This document shows, in pieces, positions 16,670 through 25,487 of a stretch of DNA of 64,000 nt. The translations under genes were made by a program, and so were the position numbers. The notes below the pieces were generated by a model, which was not told the DNA's origin, did no database searches, and saw only the letters and a list, made by a program, of their open reading frames with translations. Positions within the stretch are counted from its first letter, which is position 1. Each line of letters opens with the position of its first letter. The DNA comes from Terriglobia bacterium (GTDB lineage: Bacteria; Acidobacteriota; Terriglobia; Terriglobales; Acidobacteriaceae): positions 62,001 through 126,000 of the forward strand of contig JAIQGL010000007.1 in the NCBI GenBank assembly GCA_020072585.1, read 5' to 3'.

Positions 16670-17604
16670 GCTGTCATCTCCTTCTGGGCAGGCTGGCTGC
16701 CGGTTTCAACAGTCTTTGTTTCAACAATCTTCAGGAATGCGTCTTCCAGCGTGCTATTGGACACTTCCAGCCCGGCGAGGCTGGGGTCGCGGAGGAAAAG
16801 CTCCCGCAGCACAGGCTCCACTTGCGATGTGAGTATCTCCATTCGGCTTTCCTGTTCCGAGACGCCGCTCACTTCCGGAATAGTCTCAATGTCACTGCGG
16901 CGGAGGCGCGTGGCGCAACGGATCTTTCTCTGTGCGGTGCGGGATTTGATCTCCGCTGAAGTTCCTTCCGCCACAATCACGCCATGGTTCAGTACCACAA
17001 CCCGGTCCGCCAGTGCGTCCACTTCTTCAAGGTAATGCGTGGTCAGCACCACGGTACGGCCTTCCTGCACGAGCCTGCGAATCTGCTGCCAGATCAGATG
17101 GCGCGTAGTAATGTCCAGACCAACAGTGGGCTCGTCCAGAAAAAGGAGATCGGGATTACCACAGATTGCCAGGGCAAACAGTACGCGTTGCTTCTGTCCG
17201 CCGGAGAGCGCTCCAAAAAGCCGGTCTTTCATGGACTCAAGACCGGCGGCTTCCAGCGTTGTTTGCAATGAGAGCGGATTGGCATAATAGCTGCGGAACA
17301 GGTTGATGTGCTCTTTGACCTTGAGCGTCTCCGGCACCTTGGCTACTTGCAGCATCGCGCCGATGCACCCACGCGCCGAAGCGATGCGCGGATCACGACC
17401 AAACACCGCAACCTGGCCGGAAAGCGGTTTGGTCAAGCCCAGCATCAGCCGCACCGCTGTGGTTTTCCCTGCTCCGTTCGGCCCCAGCACAGCCAGCAAT
17501 TCACCTGCCCGGACGTTTAAATTCACGTCGCGCAATGCCGTGATCTCGCCGTACTTCTTGGTAACGCCGGAAAGCGAAGCTACAATTTGTTTCTCTTCCT
17601 TCAT
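16666..17604 (-). CDS. ABC transporter ATP-binding protein
   Basis: 312 residues from ATG 17604, chosen because GGAGG lies seven bases upstream. Walker A 'GPNGAGKTTAVRL', Q-loop region 'GAMLQVAKVPETLKVKEH', signature 'LSGGQKQRV', Walker B 'LLFLDEPTVGLD', switch 'LTTHYLEEVDALADR', and an added C-terminal domain as in drug and daunorubicin-type exporters. First gene of a four-gene unit ATPase-permease-kinase-regulator with overlaps or 12-bp gaps throughout. Confidence 0.9.
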   Translation of the reverse strand: MKEEKQIVASLSGVTKKYGEITALRDVNLNVRAGELLAVLGPNGAGKTTAVRLMLGLTKPLSGQVAVFGRDPRIASARGCIGAMLQVAKVPETLKVKEHINLFRSYYANPLSLQTTLEAAGLESMKDRLFGALSGGQKQRVLFALAICGNPDLLFLDEPTVGLDITTRHLIWQQIRRLVQEGRTVVLTTHYLEEVDALADRVVVLNHGVIVAEGTSAEIKSRTAQRKIRCATRLRRSDIETIPEVSGVSEQESRMEILTSQVEPVLRELFLRDPSLAGLEVSNSTLEDAFLKIVETKTVETGSQPAQKEMTA

Positions 17605-17640
17605 CGCATACCTCCACTCAATCAAGAGAATTCTGTTTGT

Positions 17641-19485
17641 TTATTCGAGCCGCACGCTGTCGATCGTTAGGCTGAATGTGCCCGGATCGGCCCATGCGCC
17701 GAAGAAGATGCCCATCAGGTCATGGCCATCGATTTCAAAAGCAGAAAAAGGAACTGTGATCTTTTTCCACTCCGGTCCAGCAGTAAAACTCTGCATCTTT
17801 GGCATGTAGCCGTTGCTCTGCGTGTAGACCATCAGCCGGTAGCTTTTACCATCGCCCTTGACCCAGAAAGTAATCGCCTTCCTGGTGGCAAGGTTTACCG
17901 GTGACATGGGAGCTGGACCGGGAAAAAACATTGCTCCGGACCAGGCAATGGAGTTTTGCACGATTGTGCCGTCGATCTGAAGCGCGCTCTTGCTGCCCTC
18001 TGCTCCGCCTGCAACAACCTTCATTTGCGCGGTCGATTGTCCGCCACGAAAACTGTCAGTCGAGATCATCCAGCCGGAGCCGAATCTTGCTTTTGGAGTT
18101 TCGGCGTCGTCAAAGTCGCTGATCAGCCCTGACTCCGCCTCCGCCGGCGCGCTGGCAAGGCTCTGCACCGCTGTCTGCTTTTCTTTTTCCAGCGCAGCGC
18201 GGTAGCTTGCGCGATCCAGTTCAACGCCGGCTTTCCACACGCCCACTATGTCACGCGTTGCGGAAATATCGGTTGTGGGATCGCCTTTGACCAGCAGAAG
18301 GTCGGCACGTTTGCCCGGCGCAACCTGTCCGCGGTCGTCAAGATGGAACGCATGAGCAGGCGCTGAGGTTGCGGCCGTCAGCGCTTCCACAGGTGTTAGT
18401 CCAGCAGCAACGAGCAACGCCATCTCACCGTGCATGCTGGCGCCATGCGCCGTACCGGGATTAGGAGCATCTGTTCCGGCAAGAATGGGAACGTGCCGCG
18501 CCTTGAGCTGGCGAACTGTTTCCTGCACGTAGCTGAACTGGCCGTGCGTCCCTGGGAACGAGCCGCCTAAATTTCTGAGCGAGGCGGCCGGGAGATAAGA
18601 TTGGATTCTTGCATCTGCGGCAAGTGGCTTGCCGGAAGGCGCGCCGCTGATCGTTGCCTGAACAGAAAGCGTGGGCACCACAAACGCGTGATGGCTGGCG
18701 ACCAGGGCTGCAAACCCCGCGTCAGGCGCGGCGTTGACGAAAAGATGCGCCAGACCGTCCGCGCCGGATTCAATGGCGTCCCTGGCGCCTTGCAGGGTAC
18801 CGATGTGGACCACAGCAAGCTTGCCGCGTTGATGTGCCGCTAAGATTACAGCAGCCATGGTTTCCTTGCTGATGGCGGGGGTGTTGATCCCGTAAGCCTT
18901 GCCGTCGTCGTAAATGATCTTGATGTAGTCAGAGCCTTCGGCAATGCGGGCATCCACAAACGCCTGCGCTTCACCAGGTGACGTGATCGTTGGTATGGCC
19001 ATGCCGTATTCGGTACCGTGGCCTTTAGGCGCGGTAACCAGCGTGCCGGCGCTGCGCAGATCGGCCAGATCCAGGTCTTTTCCTTCAGCCTGGTTTTTCT
19101 TGATTTGCGCGGCGTAATTGTAGTCAGTAAACATGTCGAGCTCTGTGGTAACACCAAAGACCAGAGCTTCTTTCAATGCCGTGGTGAAGGCATGCGTGTG
19201 AGAATCAATCAGGCCGGGCAGCAATGTTTCTCCCGTCCCATTGATACTGTGAACGGCCGCCGGCGCTTTCACGTCCGCTCCCACGGCTTTAATCCTGCCA
19301 TCCTGCACCCAGACCTGACCGCGAGGAATCACGCGCGTCCCGTCAAAAATGCGGACGTCGCGGACCACAAATTCATTTTTCTCCTGTGCGGAAGCCGGGG
19401 CTATGAAGGCCGCAAGGCTGGCCGCCAGGAATAGGCAAACTTTGATGATCACTGAACAGCGAGAAGCACTAGCTCCTGGATTCAC
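17641..19485 (-). CDS. Secreted amidohydrolase with C-terminal CIA30-like beta-sandwich
   Basis: 614 residues. After a signal peptide ending near 'FIAPASAQ', an amidohydrolase domain carries the metal motif 'LLPGLIDSHTHAF', a later catalytic segment 'GTDAPNPGTAHGASMHGEM' and closing 'GQVAPGKRADLLLVKGDPT'. From about residue 450 a separate domain begins 'ISDFDDAETPKARFGSGW' and runs to 'FGAWADPGTFSLTIDSVRLE', like the carbohydrate-binding-like fold of CIA30/NDUFAF1 proteins. Such fusions would hydrolyse an amide, ester or lactam while binding another ligand. It starts 36 bases downstream of the ABC ATPase start, but on the same strand and separately transcribed unit. Substrate unknown. Confidence 0.8.
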   Translation of the reverse strand: MNPGASASRCSVIIKVCLFLAASLAAFIAPASAQEKNEFVVRDVRIFDGTRVIPRGQVWVQDGRIKAVGADVKAPAAVHSINGTGETLLPGLIDSHTHAFTTALKEALVFGVTTELDMFTDYNYAAQIKKNQAEGKDLDLADLRSAGTLVTAPKGHGTEYGMAIPTITSPGEAQAFVDARIAEGSDYIKIIYDDGKAYGINTPAISKETMAAVILAAHQRGKLAVVHIGTLQGARDAIESGADGLAHLFVNAAPDAGFAALVASHHAFVVPTLSVQATISGAPSGKPLAADARIQSYLPAASLRNLGGSFPGTHGQFSYVQETVRQLKARHVPILAGTDAPNPGTAHGASMHGEMALLVAAGLTPVEALTAATSAPAHAFHLDDRGQVAPGKRADLLLVKGDPTTDISATRDIVGVWKAGVELDRASYRAALEKEKQTAVQSLASAPAEAESGLISDFDDAETPKARFGSGWMISTDSFRGGQSTAQMKVVAGGAEGSKSALQIDGTIVQNSIAWSGAMFFPGPAPMSPVNLATRKAITFWVKGDGKSYRLMVYTQSNGYMPKMQSFTAGPEWKKITVPFSAFEIDGHDLMGIFFGAWADPGTFSLTIDSVRLE

Positions 19486-19629
19486 TTGAACACTCCCTCA
19501 AAATCTGATTGCAAAGCCAGTATGTCTGGGAAGGAACAAGAGGGTAAGTGGAGAATGTCACTTTTTGCGAATGACAATTGTCATGCGGCGATCAGGCGGG
19601 AGAGTTGCGCCCAGGGAGAGGAAAGCGCC

Positions 19630-20400
19630 TTAAATGCTGTCGATTGCCGCTCTTAATTCACGCACGCCGCTCTCAGGCACCACAATGTGCTGGTATTCGC
19701 TGTTTGCCAGTGTGCCCATGGAGATTTTCTGGTTCTTGAAACGCATGGCGCTGGTGACTGCCGTACCCAGGCCCGCATGGACTTCGCGAACATGGGTGTA
19801 TTCCACCACAGCTTTTACGTTGACAATGGAAAGCTCCCCGCAAGCCATGATGGAGATGCGGCCCTGGGCCTGTTGCACCAGTTGCGCCAGGGTTGGCATG
19901 GCGTCAACAGCGCTCTTTTTGCCGCCGGAAGTGAGGACGCGGTCCACGCCCATGTCCATCAGGTCGTCCAGAGCGCGAGCAAGATCACACGTCATATCGA
20001 AGGCGCGATGGCATGTGACTTTGAGCGGATGCGCAAGGTCAATGAGCTGCCGCATTCGGTCTTTATCCACGTTGCCATCCACGGTCAGGATGCCGAAGAC
20101 GACACCATTGACGCCCAGTTGCTTTGCGATAAGGATGTCGCGCTGCATGATGCTGAATTCGTCCGCGCTGTAATGGAAATCGCCGCCGCGCGGACGGACC
20201 ATCACTTGCAGACCGATAGCAACTTTCCTTCGTACCGCGGCAATCATGCCTGCGCTGGGCGTGGTGCCGCCTTCAGGAAGTCCGGCACAGAGTTCAACAC
20301 GGTCGGCGCCACCTCGCTCGGCGGCCGCTGCGGATTCCACGGAATCAAGACATATCTCCAGCAGGATCTTGCCAGGCCGGATTTGCGGCTGGGCTACCAC
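19630..20400 (-). CDS. cutC: CutC-family protein
   Basis: TIM-barrel protein of the copper-homeostasis CutC family; the true biochemical role is disputed. 'LLEICLDSVESAAAAERGGA' and 'DRVELCAGLPEGGTTPSAGM' are the N-terminal family signature; 'VMVRPRGGDFHYS', 'LGVNGVVFGIL', 'VTCHRAFDM' and 'DRVLTSGGKK' follow. About 256 residues. GTG 20400 is proposed because it overlaps the stop of the peptidase gene and leaves only a short extension before the conserved start; an ATG at 20445 would overlap that gene by 52 bases. Probably translated by coupling with the upstream M13 peptidase gene. Confidence 0.85.
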   Translation of the reverse strand: MVAQPQIRPGKILLEICLDSVESAAAAERGGADRVELCAGLPEGGTTPSAGMIAAVRRKVAIGLQVMVRPRGGDFHYSADEFSIMQRDILIAKQLGVNGVVFGILTVDGNVDKDRMRQLIDLAHPLKVTCHRAFDMTCDLARALDDLMDMGVDRVLTSGGKKSAVDAMPTLAQLVQQAQGRISIMACGELSIVNVKAVVEYTHVREVHAGLGTAVTSAMRFKNQKISMGTLANSEYQHIVVPESGVRELRAAIDSI

Positions 20401-22487
20401 ACGCGGCAGCGGTTCTCGCGCACCATGGGCTGTCCGGCTTTGCAACTGAATGCCTGCTGAAATTCAGGTATGTTGACTACCAGACCGTTCACCCGGTACT
20501 TGCCCGGTGAATGCTCATTCGTGATGGCATTGGCGCGCAGGTTTTCCGGGCGCTCATTCTCGCACGCCCATTGCGCATAGCCGATAAAGAAACGCTGGTC
20601 AGGAGTAAAGCCATCACGGCTCTCAGGCTGTTTGTCTTTCATGTCCGCTTTCCAGGCCAGATAGGCCAGGATCAGACCGCCCAGGTCCGCCACGTCCTCA
20701 CCTTCAGTAAGTTTGCTGTTGATCTTGATATCGTCCACGATCGTGTACCCGGCATACTGGTCCACAATACACTGCGCGCGTTTTTCAAATTGCGCGCCAT
20801 CTTCCTTGCTCCACCAGTCGCGCAGATTGCCTTTGGCGTCAAACTGGCGGCCCTGGTCGTCAAAGCCGTGCGTCAATTCGTGGCCGATTGTGCCGCCCGT
20901 ATTGCCGTAATTGGGAGCATCGTCCATTTTGGGATCGTAAAGCGGCGGCTGAAGAACTCCCGCGGGGAAATTAATGTCATTCATCTGCAGATTGTAATAA
21001 GCATTCACGGTGGGTGGCGTCATGCCCCATTCGCCGCGGTCAAGAGGCTTGCCGATTTTCGCCAGTTCGCGGCGCGATTCAAACATGGTGGCACGCTGCA
21101 CGTTGCCAACAAAATCGTCGCGCTTGACTTCCACTGAGCTGTAGTCACGCCACTTATCAGGGTAGCCGATCTTGTTTACCACCGAGTGCAGCTTTTCCAG
21201 CGCCTGCCTTTTCGTTTCCGGACCCATCCATGTGAGCTGCTTGATGTCGTCTTCCATGGCCTGCTCAATCAGCTTTGTCATTCGCAGGGTGCTTTGTTTC
21301 GTTTCCTGGCTGAAAGCGCGGTTCACGAATTCCTGGCCCAGAGCTTCGCCCAGTTGCCCGTCCACCAGGCGCACGCAACGCTTCCATCGCGGCGGCAGTT
21401 GCTCAACGCCGCGCAGTGTATGGGAGTAAAAGTCAAAGTTCTGCTTTACAAACCTGGAAGAGAGAAACGGCGACTCCGCGCTCACCAGGTGCCAGCGCAG
21501 GTACACTTTGAGATCATCCAGGCTGTTCTCTTGCAGCTGGTGATTGAGCTCCTGGAAGAACTTGGGCTCGGTCACGTTAAAGGTGTTGACCTGGCCAATG
21601 CCGCCGATCGTCAGGTACGTGTCCCAGTCAAAGCCCGGCGTGAGCGCCTGTAGCTGTTTGCGGTCCATCTTGTGAAACAGATTGTGGGGATCACGCTGCT
21701 CCACCCGCGTGAGTGACGCCTTGGCCAGCGCGGTTTCAATCTCCATGATGACCTGGGCTTCGCTTTTGGCGACATCCGGCGAGTCACCCAGCAGCTGCAA
21801 CATGGCCTGCACATGCGCTACATATTTCTTGCGAATCTCCTCCGACTTCGCATCGGTCTTGGTGTAATAGTCGCGGTCCGGGAGGCCCAACCCGCCCGCC
21901 ACGGCAAACGCAATCACCTGTGACGAATCGGAAAAATCCTGGTCGGAGCCAAAGTTAAAGAGCAGCCCGCTGGTCCTGGTGGCCAGGTGCTCATGCGCCA
22001 GCACGGTCGCCAGGTCTCTCCTGGTCTTGATCGCGGCTATCTCCGCCAGGGCCGGTTTCAGCGGAGTTGCGCCAAGCTTCTCCACCTCAGCTTCATTCAT
22101 GCAGGCGGCAAAGTAGTCGCCGATTTTTTGCTGGGTCGCGTTACGTCCGCTGGTCTTTTTCGCCAGATCGTCAAGGATGCCCCAGAGAAAGCGCTGGTTA
22201 TCCACAGTGACCTTACCGTAGACACTCCAGCTCGCCTGGTCCGCGGGGATGGGATTATTTTTCATCCAGCCTCCGCATGTGTACTGATAAAAATCCACAC
22301 AGGGATCGGCCGACTTGTCCATGGACGGCACATCCAGGCTCGGCGTGTATGGGAGCGCGGTAACCGGCTTGTCTTCAGCGGCCGCAGCGGGCTTTGGGTT
22401 GTACAGTGGTTGTGCCTGAGCCGGGTCCAGAGCAAACGAAATAGACCCCAGTAAAATTGCGATAGATAAATAACTACTTAACTTCAT
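20394..22487 (-). CDS. M13-family (neprilysin-like) zinc metallopeptidase
   Basis: Exported endopeptidase acting on oligopeptides. 697 residues from ATG 22487 (GGGAGAG upstream), with signal 'LSIAILLGSISFALDPAQAQ'. The M13 N-terminal marker is 'DPCVDFYQYTCGGWMKNNPI'. The catalytic part carries 'VNAYYNLQMNDINFPAGVL', the zinc motif 'HELTH' within 'GTIGHELTHGFDDQGRQFD', and 'EDVADLGGLILAYLAW', where the family consensus ENxADxGG has N replaced by D. It ends in the conserved 'CRVW'. Lacks a membrane anchor, so soluble periplasmic or secreted. Confidence 0.92.
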   Translation of the reverse strand: MKLSSYLSIAILLGSISFALDPAQAQPLYNPKPAAAAEDKPVTALPYTPSLDVPSMDKSADPCVDFYQYTCGGWMKNNPIPADQASWSVYGKVTVDNQRFLWGILDDLAKKTSGRNATQQKIGDYFAACMNEAEVEKLGATPLKPALAEIAAIKTRRDLATVLAHEHLATRTSGLLFNFGSDQDFSDSSQVIAFAVAGGLGLPDRDYYTKTDAKSEEIRKKYVAHVQAMLQLLGDSPDVAKSEAQVIMEIETALAKASLTRVEQRDPHNLFHKMDRKQLQALTPGFDWDTYLTIGGIGQVNTFNVTEPKFFQELNHQLQENSLDDLKVYLRWHLVSAESPFLSSRFVKQNFDFYSHTLRGVEQLPPRWKRCVRLVDGQLGEALGQEFVNRAFSQETKQSTLRMTKLIEQAMEDDIKQLTWMGPETKRQALEKLHSVVNKIGYPDKWRDYSSVEVKRDDFVGNVQRATMFESRRELAKIGKPLDRGEWGMTPPTVNAYYNLQMNDINFPAGVLQPPLYDPKMDDAPNYGNTGGTIGHELTHGFDDQGRQFDAKGNLRDWWSKEDGAQFEKRAQCIVDQYAGYTIVDDIKINSKLTEGEDVADLGGLILAYLAWKADMKDKQPESRDGFTPDQRFFIGYAQWACENERPENLRANAITNEHSPGKYRVNGLVVNIPEFQQAFSCKAGQPMVRENRCRVW

Positions 22488-22643
22488 CGATTGATCTCTC
22501 CCGAATGCGATAGTGTACAAGAAATCCCCGCACGGCATGATATTAGACGGACAAAGCGCACCAGTGTCAGGTAAAAAACGCCACAGCGTACAATGGTTTT
22601 TGTTCTGCCCATAAAATCTATAGTTCAAATAGAGGTCTCTTCC

Positions 22644-23960
22644 ATGAAACCTGTATTGGCTATCCTCGCGATCTACTCTCTGCTGTTTCTAGGCGGATGC
22701 GGCAGTCCCGCCGTCAGCCTGCATCCGCTCTATATGGAAAAAGAAAAGCCTGCCACTGAAGCGGGAATCGAGGGCGCATGGCTGGCTGAAGATAGCAACG
22801 CTTCAGGCGCTGATCGCTGGGATGTGGCTGTTGAGGCCGATGGTTGCTATCACGCACGCAGCCAGCAACAGAATGCCGAGGCAAACAAGCCAAAGCAGAC
22901 TGAGCTCCACAATATCTGCCTGGTACGTCTGAAGGAGAAGCTGTTCTTTGATTCTGAACTGCTCACCAAGGATTTTGGAGCCACGGCCGTCAGCGCCAAT
23001 GACCTTGGAATAACAATCGTGCGTGGCCATATTGTGGGCCGCCTCTGGCTGGTGGACAAGGACATGCTGCGCGTGGCCAGGTTCACCTCGTCATGGGCAG
23101 AGAAAAACATGCCTGAGAGCCAGCGCGCGATGCAGGGCCAGACAGCGATCATCACCGCTTCCACGGAGGATTTGCGCAAATTTCTTTCTGAACACGCAGT
23201 TGACGATTCGGTATGGGACTCTTATACGTATCTCTGCCGGCCCGGAGTCGACTGCAAGCTGCGTGCCACGGCTGACCGCCTGGTTCGCTATCCCGATGAC
23301 GATGATGTTTTGCGGGATGCTGCTGTTGTCTTTGTTACGCGCGGCGACTATGACAAAGCGACGGGCCTTTTGCAGCACGCGGCACAGGTGGCGCCGGACA
23401 AGGCCGCTACCCATGGAATGCTGGCGCTTGCGCTGCTGCCCCGGCATGACTTTACCGGCATTCGGCGCGAGCTGGCCCAGGCCCAGAAACTCGACAAAGA
23501 AAATCCTGAGAACTATGACTTGTTTTTTGGCCTCTCCTATTTCCTGGAGGGCAATTTTCCGGAGGCCTCGCGCATCTTTGCCAAGGCGCATGCCACCGAA
23601 AAAACGCCCACAGCGGGACCTATTCTCTTCAACTATTTTTCGCTTGCCCGTGGCGGCCGCCGCAAAGAAGCAGACGCTTTCCTGGCAAAGGAAACTGCGC
23701 GCTTTGTCGGCTCGCCGGAGGACCAACTTCTGCTGCTTCAGGCCGCGGGCCGTGTGACGAATCCGCCCTGGGCGCAGCTCGGAGACAAGGCCAACAAAGA
23801 CAATACGTTCTTATACGCAGAAAACTGCGTGGTTCAGGGTGATCTGAAAGCAGCCGGGGCCGCGCTGGAAACAATTATCAACAACGCTGGGGATGACATT
23901 ATTCAAAAGCTAATGGCAAAGGCAGAGCTTGAGCGGCTGCAAGCGGGCGGCGCGCACTAA
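22644..23960 (+). CDS. Lipoprotein with TPR-like repeats
   Basis: 438 residues from ATG 22644 (AGAGGT upstream). Signal with lipobox 'FLGGC' (about 20), then an N-terminal domain of unknown type containing 'VSLHPLYMEKEKPATEAGIE', followed by helical repeats such as 'GDYDKATGLLQHAAQVAPDK' and 'NPENYDLFFGLSYFLEGNFP' with the 34-residue spacing of TPRs. Probably a periplasmic scaffold. Divergent from the M13 peptidase with about 155 bases between. No named family recognised. Confidence 0.65.
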   Translation: MKPVLAILAIYSLLFLGGCGSPAVSLHPLYMEKEKPATEAGIEGAWLAEDSNASGADRWDVAVEADGCYHARSQQQNAEANKPKQTELHNICLVRLKEKLFFDSELLTKDFGATAVSANDLGITIVRGHIVGRLWLVDKDMLRVARFTSSWAEKNMPESQRAMQGQTAIITASTEDLRKFLSEHAVDDSVWDSYTYLCRPGVDCKLRATADRLVRYPDDDDVLRDAAVVFVTRGDYDKATGLLQHAAQVAPDKAATHGMLALALLPRHDFTGIRRELAQAQKLDKENPENYDLFFGLSYFLEGNFPEASRIFAKAHATEKTPTAGPILFNYFSLARGGRRKEADAFLAKETARFVGSPEDQLLLLQAAGRVTNPPWAQLGDKANKDNTFLYAENCVVQGDLKAAGAALETIINNAGDDIIQKLMAKAELERLQAGGAH

Positions 23961-24013
23961 GCTTGAATTTGAGCAGAAGCCGCGCACTCATCTGGAACTC
24001 GGGTTCGCGTTTT

Positions 24014-25405
24014 TTAGACCTTTGCTGTTTCTGCCGTTTCCACCGGCAGCCCGGCTTTGCGCCACGCATCGAACCCGCCCGCCACGTTGATCACGTCTTT
24101 CGCGCCGGCGCGGCGCAGCAGGCTGCATGCAATCATGCTGCGGTATCCGCCCTGGCAATGGACCACCAGCGGAGCCGCGGGATCGATTTCCGGCGCGGAA
24201 ACCTTGAAATTATCCAGAGGGAACCATTCCGTGCCTTCAATGTGCCCTGCCTGCCACTCACCTTCACGGCGCACATCGAGCACCTGCAAAGGACCGCTTT
24301 GCAGGCGATCCTGTAACTCCTCCACGGTCATCTGTGGCACCTGGAACAGCGGAAACCCAGCTTGCTTCCACGCGCTGATGCCGCCTTGCAGAAAGCCGCG
24401 TGGATCTTCAATACCAACGCGCGCCAGCCGCAGCCGCGCTTCTGCATATTGCTCCGGTGTATCCGCGATGAGTACCGGACGCGCGCTCAGCCCCAGGATG
24501 GTCCCCGCCCAGGAGGCAAACTGGCCTGAGAGCGCAATGTTGACCGAGCCGGGTACGTGCGCTGCGGCAAAATCGGCGTTTGGGCGGACATCCAGGACAA
24601 AGACTTCCTGTTCCAGCAATGTCTTTAATTCAGGCGCTGACACCGGAGAAAGCTCAGGCAGTTCTGAGAGAGCAGGCGCGCCGGCACGGTTGATCTGTGC
24701 ATCCTGAAGAAAATAGTCCGGGCGCGAAGGCAGGTTCTCCGTCAATTGCCGGATGAACTCATCACGAGACTTGATTTGCAGAGCGTAGTTGGTAAGCCGC
24801 TCCGTGCCTATCGTCGACGAGCGCTCCGCCCGCATGTTGCGTCCGCAGAGCGAGCCGGCCCCGTGCGCCGGATAAACCAGCACGTCATCACTGAGCTTGA
24901 GCAATTTGCCATGCAGGCTGTCATAAAGCAGACCAGCCAGTTGCTGCGGCGTAAGTGCTGTGGAGAGATCGGGCCGTCCGACATCGCCGATAAATAAAGT
25001 ATCGCCGGTCAACACAGCCCAGGGCCTGGCTGACTTCTCTTCGTCCGTGACGATCAGACATATGCCTTCAGGCGTGTGGCCGGGAGTTTCAATCGCGGTG
25101 ATCCGCAGCTTGCCAAGCCGCAACTCTGATCCATCCTGCATGGCAACATGAGGGAACGTTGCGCCGGCCTTTGCGCCAATATGAATTGTGGCCCCGGTGC
25201 GCTCCGCCAATTCAATATGCCCGGAGACAAAATCGGCGTGGAGATGTGTCTCAAAAATATGTCTGATTTTCAGCCCCTGCTGCTCCGCGGTTTTAAGGTA
25301 GATATCCACATCGCGCTGCGGATCCACAACGACTGCTTCGCCCTCTGAACCAAGCATGTACGAGGCGTGGGCCAGACATCCCAGATAGAACTGTTCAAAA
25401 TACAT
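24014..25405 (-). CDS. Persulfide dioxygenase-rhodanese fusion
   Basis: 463 residues. N-terminal metallo-beta-lactamase fold of the ETHE1/persulfide-dioxygenase type with iron motif 'THLHADFVSGH' (H54, H56, D58, H63), 'TPGHTPEGICLIV' and 'TGDTLFIGDVGRPDL'. Two rhodanese domains follow. The first ('VFVLDVRPNADFAAAHVPGS') lacks the catalytic cysteine at 'PVLIADTPE'. The second has the active loop 'LVVHCQGGYRSM'. Together the domains oxidise glutathione persulfide to sulfite and handle sulfane sulfur. Relevant to sulfur metabolism alongside the reductase at the window start, though not linked by operon. Confidence 0.9.
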   Translation of the reverse strand: MYFEQFYLGCLAHASYMLGSEGEAVVVDPQRDVDIYLKTAEQQGLKIRHIFETHLHADFVSGHIELAERTGATIHIGAKAGATFPHVAMQDGSELRLGKLRITAIETPGHTPEGICLIVTDEEKSARPWAVLTGDTLFIGDVGRPDLSTALTPQQLAGLLYDSLHGKLLKLSDDVLVYPAHGAGSLCGRNMRAERSSTIGTERLTNYALQIKSRDEFIRQLTENLPSRPDYFLQDAQINRAGAPALSELPELSPVSAPELKTLLEQEVFVLDVRPNADFAAAHVPGSVNIALSGQFASWAGTILGLSARPVLIADTPEQYAEARLRLARVGIEDPRGFLQGGISAWKQAGFPLFQVPQMTVEELQDRLQSGPLQVLDVRREGEWQAGHIEGTEWFPLDNFKVSAPEIDPAAPLVVHCQGGYRSMIACSLLRRAGAKDVINVAGGFDAWRKAGLPVETAETAKV

Positions 25406-25487
25406 CCTTACTACTCCTAGCGGGCGATGGCTCGGGATACGTGCTTTAGTTAATTCTAGCCGAATAGCGGCGGGATATCCGGTCTGC

